A DNA stretch of 64,000 nucleotides, taken from NCBI RefSeq assembly GCF_026650985.1, contig NZ_CP086239.1:2294001-2358000 (forward strand), written 5' to 3'. Below, in pieces: positions 44,191 to 51,729 of this stretch (its first letter is position 1; each line of letters opens with the position of its first letter). This DNA comes from Clostridium estertheticum (GTDB taxonomy: Bacteria; Bacillota; Clostridia; Clostridiales; Clostridiaceae). The notes below the pieces were generated by a model. It saw nothing but the letters and a program-made list of their open reading frames with translations. It was not told the origin of the DNA and ran no database searches. The translations under genes were made by a program, and so were the position numbers.

Positions 44191-44841
44191 CTATACTTCT
44201 ATAATTTTTAAATTATCATCAATTATAAGATCTGCTTCTGTTCCGTTTAGTACATCTTCAATAGATATACCAGGTGCAATTTCCTTAAGTAAAAGCCCCT
44301 TTGAGGTTACTTCAATAACGGCCATTTCCGTAACAATAAGACTAACTTTTCCAACTGCTGTAAGTGGAAGTCTACATTTTTTCAATATTTTGGGCTCGCC
44401 TTTAGCTGTATGAGTCATAGCTATTATTACTTTTTTAGCTCCACTGACAAGATCCATTGCCCCACCCATACCAGGCACCATTTTTCCAGGTATCATATGA
44501 TTTGCAAGGTTACCCTTCTCATCTACTTGAAGAGCACCTAAAACAGTAGCATGTACATGCCCGCCTCTTATTATTCCAAATGAAGTAGCACTATCAAAAT
44601 AGGATCCTGATTTCTTGATTGTAACAAACTGAGCTCCCGCATTAACAATATCTTTATCTTCCTTCCCAACTTCAGGAGCTTGACCTAGTCCTATAAATCC
44701 ATTTTCGGACTGCAATATTACATTAACGCCTTCTGGTATAAAATTTGCCACCATAGTCGGAAGTCCTATTCCAAGATTTACTACATCTCCGTCTTTTAAC
44801 TCTTTGGCAATTCTTCTTGCAATAAACTCTTTACTATCCAC
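44191..44841 (-). CDS. atoA: 3-oxoacid CoA-transferase subunit B
   Basis: The 216-residue beta subunit has the active-site Glu in SENGFIGLG, a [12 protein letters not shown]-terminal block and [14 protein letters not shown]. Together with the alpha subunit it moves CoA between acetate or another acid and acetoacetate, forming acetoacetyl-CoA from the acetoacetate made by the BKACE enzyme. The start is a GTG that shares one base with the atoD stop, with a GGAGGTG site upstream. It probably makes the pathway end in acetyl-CoA. Confidence 0.9.
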   Translation of the reverse strand: MDSKEFIARRIAKELKDGDVVNLGIGLPTMVANFIPEGVNVILQSENGFIGLGQAPEVGKEDKDIVNAGAQFVTIKKSGSYFDSATSFGIIRGGHVHATVLGALQVDEKGNLANHMIPGKMVPGMGGAMDLVSGAKKVIIAMTHTAKGEPKILKKCRLPLTAVGKVSLIVTEMAVIEVTSKGLLLKEIAPGISIEDVLNGTEADLIIDDNLKIIEV

Positions 44842-45494
44842 TATTTTTCACCTCCAATGATATAGTCTACAAATATACTTGGGGTCATAACTTGATGTGG
44901 ATTAATTTCCCCAACTTCGACAATCTTTTCTGCTCCAACTATCACTACTTCGGCAGCCGTAGCCATTAAAGGATTAAAATTTCTTGTTGATGCATTGTAA
45001 AAAACATTTCCATCTCTATCTACAATTGATCCACCTATAAGTGCTAAATCTGCTTTTAATGGTAATTCAAGGAGATATTCAAGACCATTTACATTAATCT
45101 TTTGTTTTCCTTCTTCAACTGTGGTTCCTAAACCAGTTTGTGTTAAAAACCCTCCTATACCTGCACCACCACATCTGATTTGTTCTGCCAATGTACCTTG
45201 TGGTACTAACTCAACTATTAGTTCACCACTGTTCATTTGACGTCCAGTTTCTGGGTTCAGTCCGATATGTGATGCAATTACTTTTTTCACTTGTTTATTA
45301 ACAACTAATTTTCCTATACCTATATTAGGAAATCCCGTATCATTTGCTATGATAGTTAAATCCTTTACACCTTTCTTAACCATTGCATCAATTATCATCT
45401 CCGGCGATCCAACTCCCATAAATCCACCGATCATAATTGTCATACCATCCTTGATATATACCATTATCTCGTCTATGTTTTTTATTTTGTTCAT
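44841..45494 (-). CDS. atoD: 3-oxoacid CoA-transferase subunit A
   Basis: The 217-residue alpha subunit shows [16 protein letters not shown] and the family's [15 protein letters not shown]. It is the first gene of the operon atoD-atoA-BKACE-dehydrogenase. A sigma-54 promoter lies 49-64 bases upstream of its ATG (45543-45558). The gene is well predicted; whether it uses acetoacetate or a longer keto acid is an inference. Confidence 0.9.
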   Translation of the reverse strand: MNKIKNIDEIMVYIKDGMTIMIGGFMGVGSPEMIIDAMVKKGVKDLTIIANDTGFPNIGIGKLVVNKQVKKVIASHIGLNPETGRQMNSGELIVELVPQGTLAEQIRCGGAGIGGFLTQTGLGTTVEEGKQKINVNGLEYLLELPLKADLALIGGSIVDRDGNVFYNASTRNFNPLMATAAEVVIVGAEKIVEVGEINPHQVMTPSIFVDYIIGGEK

Positions 45495-45542
45495 ATTAGA
45501 CCCCTTTATTTTGATTTAAATCTTCTTGATAATAATATATAA

Positions 45543-45558
45543 AGCAACTCTCATGCCA
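45543..45558 (-). promoter_or_regulatory. Sigma-54 (-24/-12) promoter of the atoDA-BKACE-dehydrogenase operon
   Basis: On the minus strand TGGCATGAGAGTTGCT matches TGGCACG-N4-TTGCW with one C-to-T, the same variant as the promoter at 40162. Confidence 0.85.
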
Positions 45559-45670
45559 ATTCAGTGTAAAAACTCTCCAATTAACTATTAAAGTAAACTA
45601 AGCTATTGAAAATAGGTGATGTATGTTGTTTAATTTTTATCAATCCTATACACTTCTTAAGCTTTACACT

Positions 45671-45709
45671 AAAAAAAGGATAACATTATCATACCGTTAT
45701 CCTTTTTTT
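45671..45709. terminator. Bidirectional terminator upstream of atoD promoter
   Basis: Seven A, GGATAAC / GTTATCC stem, seven T. It would isolate the sigma-54 promoter region from transcription coming from the flavoenzyme operon. Confidence 0.75.
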
Positions 45710-45791
45710 GATACATTACTGTATTAACATTATTAAATTTCTTAAAAACATAAAGACAAAACAGTATTAAACCTAATACAAAATTGTATTA
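45710..45791. promoter_or_regulatory. Two enhancer-like palindromes upstream of atoD
   Basis: GATACATTACTGTATT (45710-45725) and TAATACAAAATTGTATTA (45774-45791) share AATACA-N4-TGTATT with the sites upstream of the cupin operon. Their centres are 65 bases apart; two of the cupin-side sites are 67 bases apart. Confidence 0.7.
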
Positions 45792-45808
45792 GGTTTAATA
45801 CTGTTTTG
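45757..45808. repeat. Perfect 25-bp inverted repeat with a 2-base centre
   Basis: Both arms match base for base from CAAAACAG to its complement CTGTTTTG, centred on an activator-type palindrome. It can form a long hairpin or cruciform. Confidence 0.9.
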
Positions 45809-45867
45809 CATTGTTAAAACCTTTCGGTATTTACTATTTTTTTATGGCCGTTTACTATATTATATAA

Positions 45868-45978
45868 GTGGTATGTAACAAATGTAGTTATATTTATGAA
45901 GGAACAGATGCTCCAAAAATATGTCCAGGATGCAAACATCCTATTGGATATTTTCAGCTGTTAGTTGAAGGTCTTTAG
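45868..45978 (+). CDS. Rubredoxin-like mini-protein or rubrerythrin C-terminal remnant
   Basis: A 36-residue frame beginning with GTG contains CNKC and CPGC separated by 15 residues (Cys pairs VCNKCSYIY and KICPGCKHP). This is the layout of the rubredoxin-like domain at the C-terminus of rubrerythrin. There is no good ribosome binding site, and a stop codon directly precedes the GTG, so it may be a truncated gene rather than an expressed one. A strong terminator follows at 45995-46040. If expressed it would bind one iron or zinc. Confidence 0.5.
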   Translation: MVCNKCSYIYEGTDAPKICPGCKHPIGYFQLLVEGL

Positions 45979-45994
45979 TAGGTTATTAGATTAA

Positions 45995-46040
45995 AAACAG
46001 CTCTCAAATTAACTAAGTTAATTTGAGAGCTGTTTATTTT
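45995..46040. terminator. Terminator downstream of the flavoenzyme gene and rubredoxin-like ORF
   Basis: AACAGCTCTCAAATTAAC / GTTAATTTGAGAGCTGTT, an 18-bp perfect stem flanked by A and T runs. Confidence 0.9.
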
Positions 46041-46080
46041 CAACGCATAGTGAAACTTTTGCTAAGTAATAAATCTTTTT

Positions 46081-48081
46081 CTAAATTTCTACCGCCGTAT
46101 CAAATCCTGCATGAACTGCCGAATACACATTACCAATTTGATGCCCATCTCCAATTACATAGACTTCAGTTTCTGGTATTAAATGCCTTAATACCTCAAT
46201 TTTATCCTTACGTGGTCTCATTCCCAAAGCTAATACAACAGTATCTGCTTCATATTCTTTCCACTGGAATTTAGAATTAATTGTTTTAATCCCTTTTTCA
46301 GTGATTTCTTCTAATTTTGTATTGGTAACTACTTTAATATGATGTTTCATAAGTAAAGACTGTAGCGAGAATTTATTAATCAATGAGGCACCATTCAAAA
46401 GAGCTTCTTGTCCCATCATTTCTAATAAAGTAACCTCTTTTCCATCCATTGCAAGTGCTATAGCAGATTCGGCTCCGGTTAACCCACCACCAACAACTAT
46501 AACTTTTTGTCCAACTTTTACTCTTTTGCAATCTACATCCCCAGCCCAATGTACATGACTCATTTGTACACCAGGAACATTTGGTATAAATGGTGTTGCA
46601 CCTACTGCAATAATTAATGCATCTAGCTTGCTTTCTTTTAAAGTTTCTGCTGTTACCTCTGTGTTTAAAATAATTTTAGCTCCACATTTTAAAGTTTGGG
46701 AAACAATCCACTCTAAGTAATTTTTAAGATCTTTTTTAAATTCAAGATCTGTCGCATGATTTAAAGTTCCACCTAATTTATCTTCTTTTTCATAAATTGT
46801 TACAGCATGACCTCTTTGCATTGCAGTAAGTGCAGCTTGCATTCCTGCTGGTCCAGCACCAATTATTGCAACTTCTCTCGGATTTTCAGCCTTTTTAACT
46901 ATTCCACCAAGATGTTTTGTTTCACGTCCATTCATTGGATTAACTGCGCAACGCGTCTTTTTAAAGAATGCAGAACGTCCGCAACACGTGTTACAACGCA
47001 CACATGGACGTATATCTTCTTCTTTTCCTAGAGCCGCCTTTCTCATAAACTCTGGGTCTGCTACAAAAGGTCTTGCCATTGCAACAAAATCAACTATCCC
47101 TCTTGAAAGTATTTCTTCTGCATTTTCGAGTGTCATAACTGAGCCAACTGCTGTTACATACAAATCATCGCCAACTGCCTTCTTAATTTCCTCAGCATAA
47201 TGTACATTTAGCATGTAAGGCACATAAAGTGGTTGAATCATATATTGAATTGTAAATGGATTTGGAAGCATTCCAACTGAAACATGAAGTATATCAATCT
47301 TATCCTTTATCATTTTTACAAACTGGATAACTTCATCTGTTTTCATTCCACCGTCCACTAATTCATCTGCACTTATTCTGTATTCAATAATAAATTTATC
47401 GCCAACTCTTCTGCGTACTGCCTCTAATAATTCAATACAAAACCGCGCTCTATTTTCAAAACTTCCACCGTATCTATCAACACGTTTATTTACATATGGA
47501 GATAAAAATTGACCTGGTAGCATCCCATGTGCTCCATGAATCATTACCATTTTAAATCCACTGTCCTTACATCTTCCCGCTGCATCTGCATAATCCTGAA
47601 TAGTTTTATTAATTAGCGGAATACTCATTTCTTCAACTTCTGCGGGTGTTCTTCCTTGAAGTTTTGAAAAGAATTCATCAATTTCTGCTGGCTTTGGAGT
47701 TGAACTTACTGGTTTTAAACCTTTGCTTGCTAAATTCATAGAGTTCGCAAAACGACCACCATGGTTTAACTCAACAGAAATTAATGCACCATATCTTTGT
47801 ACTTCATCTGCTAAATCATCTAACCCCATTTTTACATTATCATCACCTAAATTAAGCTGTCCTTCATGATCCATCGCATGAGTCCAGTTTACTGCAGAGT
47901 CTCCAACTGTAACAATAGCTGCACCACCTTTTGCAAAAGGTCTGTAGAATTCAATTAATTCTTTTGTTACCCATCCCTCTGGCGAGGCCATACAAGGAAC
48001 CATTGGTGCCACTTCAATTCTATTCTTAAATTCTACTCCTTTTATTGTAATTGGCGAAAATACATGTTTGTACTTATTCAT
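46081..48081 (-). CDS. OYE-family Fe-S flavoenzyme (2,4-dienoyl-CoA reductase type), candidate flavonoid ene-reductase
   Basis: The 666-residue enzyme has an N-terminal old-yellow-enzyme barrel with FMN (~1-340, FSPITIKGVEFKNRI), a 4Fe-4S cluster motif CVRCNTCC followed by Cys ten residues later, and a C-terminal FAD/NAD(P)H domain (IIGAGPAGMQAA, VVGGGLTGAES). Family members reduce conjugated C=C bonds. In gut clostridia related enzymes reduce flavones or open flavanones to dihydrochalcones. It is in one operon with a phloretin-hydrolase-like gene, which favours a flavonoid or chalcone substrate. I chose the ATG at 48081, spaced 8 bases from GGAG. A dienoyl-CoA or enoate substrate is possible. 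Confidence 0.82.
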   Translation of the reverse strand: MNKYKHVFSPITIKGVEFKNRIEVAPMVPCMASPEGWVTKELIEFYRPFAKGGAAIVTVGDSAVNWTHAMDHEGQLNLGDDNVKMGLDDLADEVQRYGALISVELNHGGRFANSMNLASKGLKPVSSTPKPAEIDEFFSKLQGRTPAEVEEMSIPLINKTIQDYADAAGRCKDSGFKMVMIHGAHGMLPGQFLSPYVNKRVDRYGGSFENRARFCIELLEAVRRRVGDKFIIEYRISADELVDGGMKTDEVIQFVKMIKDKIDILHVSVGMLPNPFTIQYMIQPLYVPYMLNVHYAEEIKKAVGDDLYVTAVGSVMTLENAEEILSRGIVDFVAMARPFVADPEFMRKAALGKEEDIRPCVRCNTCCGRSAFFKKTRCAVNPMNGRETKHLGGIVKKAENPREVAIIGAGPAGMQAALTAMQRGHAVTIYEKEDKLGGTLNHATDLEFKKDLKNYLEWIVSQTLKCGAKIILNTEVTAETLKESKLDALIIAVGATPFIPNVPGVQMSHVHWAGDVDCKRVKVGQKVIVVGGGLTGAESAIALAMDGKEVTLLEMMGQEALLNGASLINKFSLQSLLMKHHIKVVTNTKLEEITEKGIKTINSKFQWKEYEADTVVLALGMRPRKDKIEVLRHLIPETEVYVIGDGHQIGNVYSAVHAGFDTAVEI

Positions 48082-48120
48082 ATATAACACTCCTTTTTTT
48101 ATTAATCATTATCTTCGAGT

Positions 48121-48945
48121 CTAAAATATTTTTTCTTCCATTTCTTCATATAAACTTGGTAGGAAAGATGCTAAATTACTGTATTCTTGAACATTGTGGA
48201 AAGCTAGTCCCATCGCTACTTGAATAGGAATCTGTATACCATCTGGAATCATTTTAACAGGTTTTTTATCCACCATATGGTATCCTAACCAGAACCTTGA
48301 ACGAAACTCTACTCCTCCGGAAATTTCTCGCACAAAGTGTGTCATTATAGCCGGTGATTTAGGACCACCAGCTCGCCTGCTAGAAATTCCATTTGCGCCA
48401 ATTACTGTACCTACAGCAGGTGATTTAAATCTAACCATATCAAAACCCAATTCTTCAGGAGTTAAAAATGTAATCTGTATATCCTCAGGCCCGCCACCAG
48501 CATCTTCTATAACATTATGTGTACGCCCTTGAAACTTTTGAATCATTTTAGTTTCTGGATCAAGTATTATTGCTCTATCTTCATCGCTAATCGATATCCC
48601 ATAATGACCCTTTTTAAACCAAAGCATGTACCTCATATCCTCAAGTGCATGCCATGCGAACCACCAATTTATCATTTCAACAGTTACTCCTGGGAACTTA
48701 TTGTTAACAGCAACATAAGCAGCTCCATTTGGAAGAACACAATAACCATTTTCAACCTCATGATATGATGGATCAAGAAGTTCATTTATGTTTTCTGGCA
48801 TTAAAGCCTTAGCTGGGTCCATTGGTCCTAGTTTAAGAATATCCATTAATTCCGGATTTGGAATAGCAAGTGGTTTATAAAAATACTTAGAATACGTTTT
48901 CATTTGTTCCTCGGATGTTAATTCTGTCTTTAGATCTTTCATCAT
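48121..48945 (-). CDS. PhlG/phloretin hydrolase-family C-C hydrolase
   Basis: The 274-residue protein matches the DAPG hydrolase (PhlG) family, which includes phloretin hydrolase. It has WWFAWHALEDMRYMLWF and HYG near the centre, GGGPEDIQ, and HNVQE near the C-terminus, fitting the Zn ligands His, Glu, His and Glu (HxxxE). These enzymes split the bond between an acyl group and a phloroglucinol ring, releasing phloroglucinol. The start at 48945 has a GAGGAG site. It is the first gene before the flavoenzyme. An acetoacetate decarboxylase-like annotation is possible but fits less well. Confidence 0.8.
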   Translation of the reverse strand: MMKDLKTELTSEEQMKTYSKYFYKPLAIPNPELMDILKLGPMDPAKALMPENINELLDPSYHEVENGYCVLPNGAAYVAVNNKFPGVTVEMINWWFAWHALEDMRYMLWFKKGHYGISISDEDRAIILDPETKMIQKFQGRTHNVIEDAGGGPEDIQITFLTPEELGFDMVRFKSPAVGTVIGANGISSRRAGGPKSPAIMTHFVREISGGVEFRSRFWLGYHMVDKKPVKMIPDGIQIPIQVAMGLAFHNVQEYSNLASFLPSLYEEMEEKIF

Positions 48946-49058
48946 CTTTCACTCCTCATAAAATATTACTCAATTAAAGTTCTCTTGTATGTATCTTAAC
49001 AAAGTATAGTTTAATAAAAAAATACCCATTTAGAATTACTCTTATTCTTTTATGTTAT

Positions 49059-49076
49059 AACTAATACATATTAGTT
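49059..49076. promoter_or_regulatory. Perfect palindrome upstream of the hydrolase/flavoenzyme operon
   Basis: AACTAATACATATTAGTT is a perfect inverted repeat with a 2-base centre, between the LysR gene and the hydrolase start. It is a likely binding site for the LysR protein. Confidence 0.5.
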
Positions 49077-49085
49077 CCTCAAAAT

Positions 49086-49121
49086 ATAAGAAAAGCATAG
49101 CCTTCGCCATACTTTCCTTAT
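49086..49121 (-). terminator. Hairpin after the LysR gene
   Basis: ATAAGAAAAGCATAGC pairs with GCCATACTTTCCTTAT, several pairs being G-U. Confidence 0.55.
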
Positions 49122-49153
49122 GTTCATAATATTAATAAATTTTTATATTTTCA

Positions 49154-50029
49154 CTAATTTAAAACGTTATTAGTGAATAATGGAACCACCGGATTCATAT
49201 TTTCCTTTTGCCAAGCCATAACTACACTTATAAAATCATCTTTCAATTTAAAAAATTTAAAATTCTCGTTATCATGCATTCTAATGTTACTATCAACTAG
49301 TGAAATTCCAAGTCCTGACTCTACACATAAAAGTAGGGACTCTACATTTGGAAGCTCTTTCACAATCTTAGGAGTAAACCCATGCTTCCTACATAGACTT
49401 ATTATTCCATCAAATCCGTTAGGTGTTTCATGTCTTGAAATCATAATAAAATTTTCATCTTTAAAATCTTCAAATACTAAGTCCTTTTTGTGAGATAAAG
49501 GATTGGATGCGTCCATTACAATACTACTGTTTTGTTTATATACATTTTCCCAGAGTAATCCAAGAGAATCATTAATTTCAAAAGAAAGTGTAAATATTAT
49601 ATCTAACGTCCCATTAATAAGTTTTTCTCTTAGCATTTTAAAAGTATGCCTCTCAAAAACAACATTCACACTAGGATATTTTTCTTTAAATTTTTTTACA
49701 ATTATAGGTAAAAATATACTTGTATCCATAGCCTCTAAACAACCAATAGTAATAGTACCATTTTCACCCAAATCAGGTTTTCTTGACTTTTCTATAGCTC
49801 TTTCGATACGTTCAGATATACCACTTAATTCCTTAAAAAGAACAACACCAGCTGGTGTTAAACGAACATCGCGTTTTGTTCTATAAAAAAGCTGAACACC
49901 TATTTCACTTTCTAGAATAGCAATTTGCTTACTCAAAGAAGGTTGTGAAACGTACAACGACTTTGCAGCTTCTGTAAAGTTGAGGTATTTTGCTATAGCA
50001 AAAAAATAATCAATTTGAAGTAAAGTTAT
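49154..50029 (-). CDS. LysR-family regulator; N-terminus lacks a standard start codon
   Basis: The protein is a normal LysR type, with an N-terminal winged HTH (LLQIDYFFAIAKYLNFTEAAKSLYVSQPSLSKQIA) and an effector domain ending near VVPLFTNN. The usual first Met of this HTH (MTLLQIDYF) is replaced by ATA at 50027-50029, and no ATG, GTG or TTG keeps the whole HTH; the first usual start is a TTG at 49955-49957 that would cut off the HTH. I therefore extended the gene to 50029 (291 aa). It may use ATA or an ATT farther up, or be disabled. It lies next to the hydrolase operon it may control. Confidence 0.65.
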   Translation of the reverse strand: MTLLQIDYFFAIAKYLNFTEAAKSLYVSQPSLSKQIAILESEIGVQLFYRTKRDVRLTPAGVVLFKELSGISERIERAIEKSRKPDLGENGTITIGCLEAMDTSIFLPIIVKKFKEKYPSVNVVFERHTFKMLREKLINGTLDIIFTLSFEINDSLGLLWENVYKQNSSIVMDASNPLSHKKDLVFEDFKDENFIMISRHETPNGFDGIISLCRKHGFTPKIVKELPNVESLLLCVESGLGISLVDSNIRMHDNENFKFFKLKDDFISVVMAWQKENMNPVVPLFTNNVLN

Positions 50030-50103
50030 TCTTTTATAACTTATAATAACTCACCGCCCTTCTTATATATTATTTGATTATATTATTCAAAGTTCATATC
50101 AAA

Positions 50104-50412
50104 TTATAAATAATATATTGTTCCAGTAGAGTTTATATCCGAATCTTGTTCATAGTCAATATAAGCCCCTTTAAGCTCTACAACATTTTCATGTATTTCA
50201 AACCCTTCTATACTAATAGTCTCTACTATATTATTCTCATTAGCGCAAGTGGCTAATGTGTCATAATAATCTTCCTCATCATTGTATATGATTGCTGTAT
50301 TTAATATTTTTAACGTTACTGCCCTTGTAATCACTCTATTTTTATTAATTTTTTTCCCAAACCTAATTTCTTCTACTCCATTTTTTTCTTTATCATTAAA
50401 TAAAAAGCTCAT
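50104..50412 (-). CDS. Hypothetical 102-residue protein, paralogue family A
   Basis: This is the second intact copy of the family at 972-1286, sharing NTAIIYNDEEDYYDTLATC, ETISIEGFEIHENVVELKGAYIDYE and the C-terminal TGTIYYL. A decayed copy lies at 35531-35604. It is a small acidic soluble protein of unknown function. It has a strong GGAAG-type ribosome binding site. The copies bracket the proposed phloroglucinol island but need not relate to it. Confidence 0.75.
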   Translation of the reverse strand: MSFLFNDKEKNGVEEIRFGKKINKNRVITRAVTLKILNTAIIYNDEEDYYDTLATCANENNIVETISIEGFEIHENVVELKGAYIDYEQDSDINSTGTIYYL

Positions 50413-50453
50413 TTCTATTACTTCCTTTCACCCTTATTATACTGTCAAACTCT

Positions 50454-51065
50454 CTATTTAACAGATACACAAATATTGTCTTTTATATAAAATCTCCATA
50501 AAAAGTCTGCTGCTTCCTCTGCATAATTAATGCCAATTCTCTTAGCTTCTATAATTTGTATTTCTTCTTTATCCATTGACTCTTCAATATATAATTCACT
50601 TGTACACAAATCTTGCTGATTATTTTCTTTATTTATATGCATAGCTATACATAACTTAGATGGGCCTGTTGTTAAATTTTTAACTTGCGCTTTCGTTAAT
50701 TCATTATAATCCTTCTTAAATCTTAACTTTGACATTTCATCTAACCCTTGAATTGGTTCAATGGCTCTTATTAAAACACCTTCTGGTATCCCTTTTTCTT
50801 TTGTTATTACATTAAAACAATGATACATTCCATAAATAAAATATACATATGCTATGCCAGGCATGCCATATAAAGTTTCAACTCTAGGTGTATGTTTTCC
50901 TCCATAAGCATGGCAAGCCTTATCTATTGACCCTATGTAGGCCTCCGTTTCAACTATCCTTCCCTTTACAACTACTCCATCCACATCATTCACAAGTACT
51001 TTTCCTAATAGTTCTCTTGCAACCTGCAAAGTCTCTCTTGCATAAAATTCTCTAGTAAGTTTCAT
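50454..51065 (-). CDS. 3-methyladenine DNA glycosylase (AAG/MPG family)
   Basis: The 203-residue enzyme removes alkylated purines from DNA. It has [16 protein letters not shown], the active-site Glu in [41 protein letters not shown] and the GPSKLCIAM block. All match the AAG family at normal length. The start at 51065 has AGGAG. It has no operon partner in common with its neighbours. Confidence 0.92.
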   Translation of the reverse strand: MKLTREFYARETLQVARELLGKVLVNDVDGVVVKGRIVETEAYIGSIDKACHAYGGKHTPRVETLYGMPGIAYVYFIYGMYHCFNVITKEKGIPEGVLIRAIEPIQGLDEMSKLRFKKDYNELTKAQVKNLTTGPSKLCIAMHINKENNQQDLCTSELYIEESMDKEEIQIIEAKRIGINYAEEAADFLWRFYIKDNICVSVK

Positions 51066-51228
51066 AACGAACCACTCCTAAGAAATATTATAAATTTGTA
51101 ATATTTAAAATAATAGTTATGTTCTTATAATCTTAATCTATTATCTCATATATTAAAAAGAATAGAAACAAAGAGAAGATTTTAGCTACTAAATATAAAA
51201 TTAAATAAAACTATTTTCACTAAAAAAA

Positions 51229-51273
51229 AAGAGTACCCATTACACAACATAAATGTTGTGTAATGGGTACTCT
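51229..51273 (-). terminator. Terminator after the PNPOx-like gene
   Basis: AGAGTACCCATTACACAACAT pairs perfectly over 20 bp with its complement across a 2-base loop, with a run of T on the minus strand. Confidence 0.9.
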
Positions 51274-51283
51274 AAAGTTCTTA

Positions 51284-51682
51284 TTATAATTTAATTACTC
51301 TCGGAGCATCTGAGAAGGAATATAATGTTGCTACTGCTTCTCCTACATAAAAGACTTCAAAAATAGGATTTTCTGGAGTTTTATACACATCTGCTAAACT
51401 TGGCATAACTTCGAATACTTTAGCTTTTGCTTCCAAACTTTTATCAAATACTGCTTTACCCTGTAATCTTATCCATTGACCCTTTTCTGACATAGTAGAT
51501 ACTTCAAAATATGGATTTGAAACAAGTTGTTTACATACATTTTTTTCATTGCTTGTACAAAAATAGATTTTACCTTCATGTTCCATAGCAAATCCGAATG
51601 GACGTACTCTTGGTTTGTCACCCTCAACTGTTGCAAGATAGAATACTTTAGCATCTGTTATAAATTTCAATATTTCGTTCAT
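51284..51682 (-). CDS. Pyridoxamine 5'-phosphate oxidase-like FMN-binding protein
   Basis: The 132-residue split-barrel protein has the PNPOx-like pattern FYLATVEGDKPRVRPFGFA, GKIYFCTSNEKNVCKQL and WIRLQGKAVF. Such proteins bind FMN and may be flavin-dependent reductases. True PdxH has a longer C-terminus and specific residues that are not obvious here. It is next to a ferritin-like gene, which could mean a redox or oxidative-stress role, but they are not clearly one operon. Confidence 0.82.
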   Translation of the reverse strand: MNEILKFITDAKVFYLATVEGDKPRVRPFGFAMEHEGKIYFCTSNEKNVCKQLVSNPYFEVSTMSEKGQWIRLQGKAVFDKSLEAKAKVFEVMPSLADVYKTPENPIFEVFYVGEAVATLYSFSDAPRVIKL

Positions 51683-51729
51683 TATGTTTACCTCACTTTA
51701 TTATTTTATTTATTTAAATACATTTTATA

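Larger units (their letters stand above)
45495..45867. other. Control region upstream of atoD
   Basis: About 370 bases with a sigma-54 promoter, a terminator-like hairpin (45671-45709), two activator-type palindromes and a 52-base inverted repeat (45757-45808). Confidence 0.75.

Noticed and set aside
42286-45494. Carnitine degradation operon (dehydrogenase, BKACE and CoA-transferase)
   Set aside because: The gene set could fit carnitine, but the neighbouring SDR, cyclase and phloretin-hydrolase-like genes and the shared promoter type fit phloroglucinol better. Kept as an alternative in the entries.
46023-46274. Plus-strand ORF within the flavoenzyme gene end
   Set aside because: It is a shadow frame of the flavoenzyme gene and terminator, with no family signal.
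48121-48945. Acetoacetate decarboxylase
   Set aside because: The His/Glu pattern (HxxxE near the C-terminus) and overall blocks match the PhlG/phloretin hydrolase family rather than the decarboxylase with its active-site Lys.
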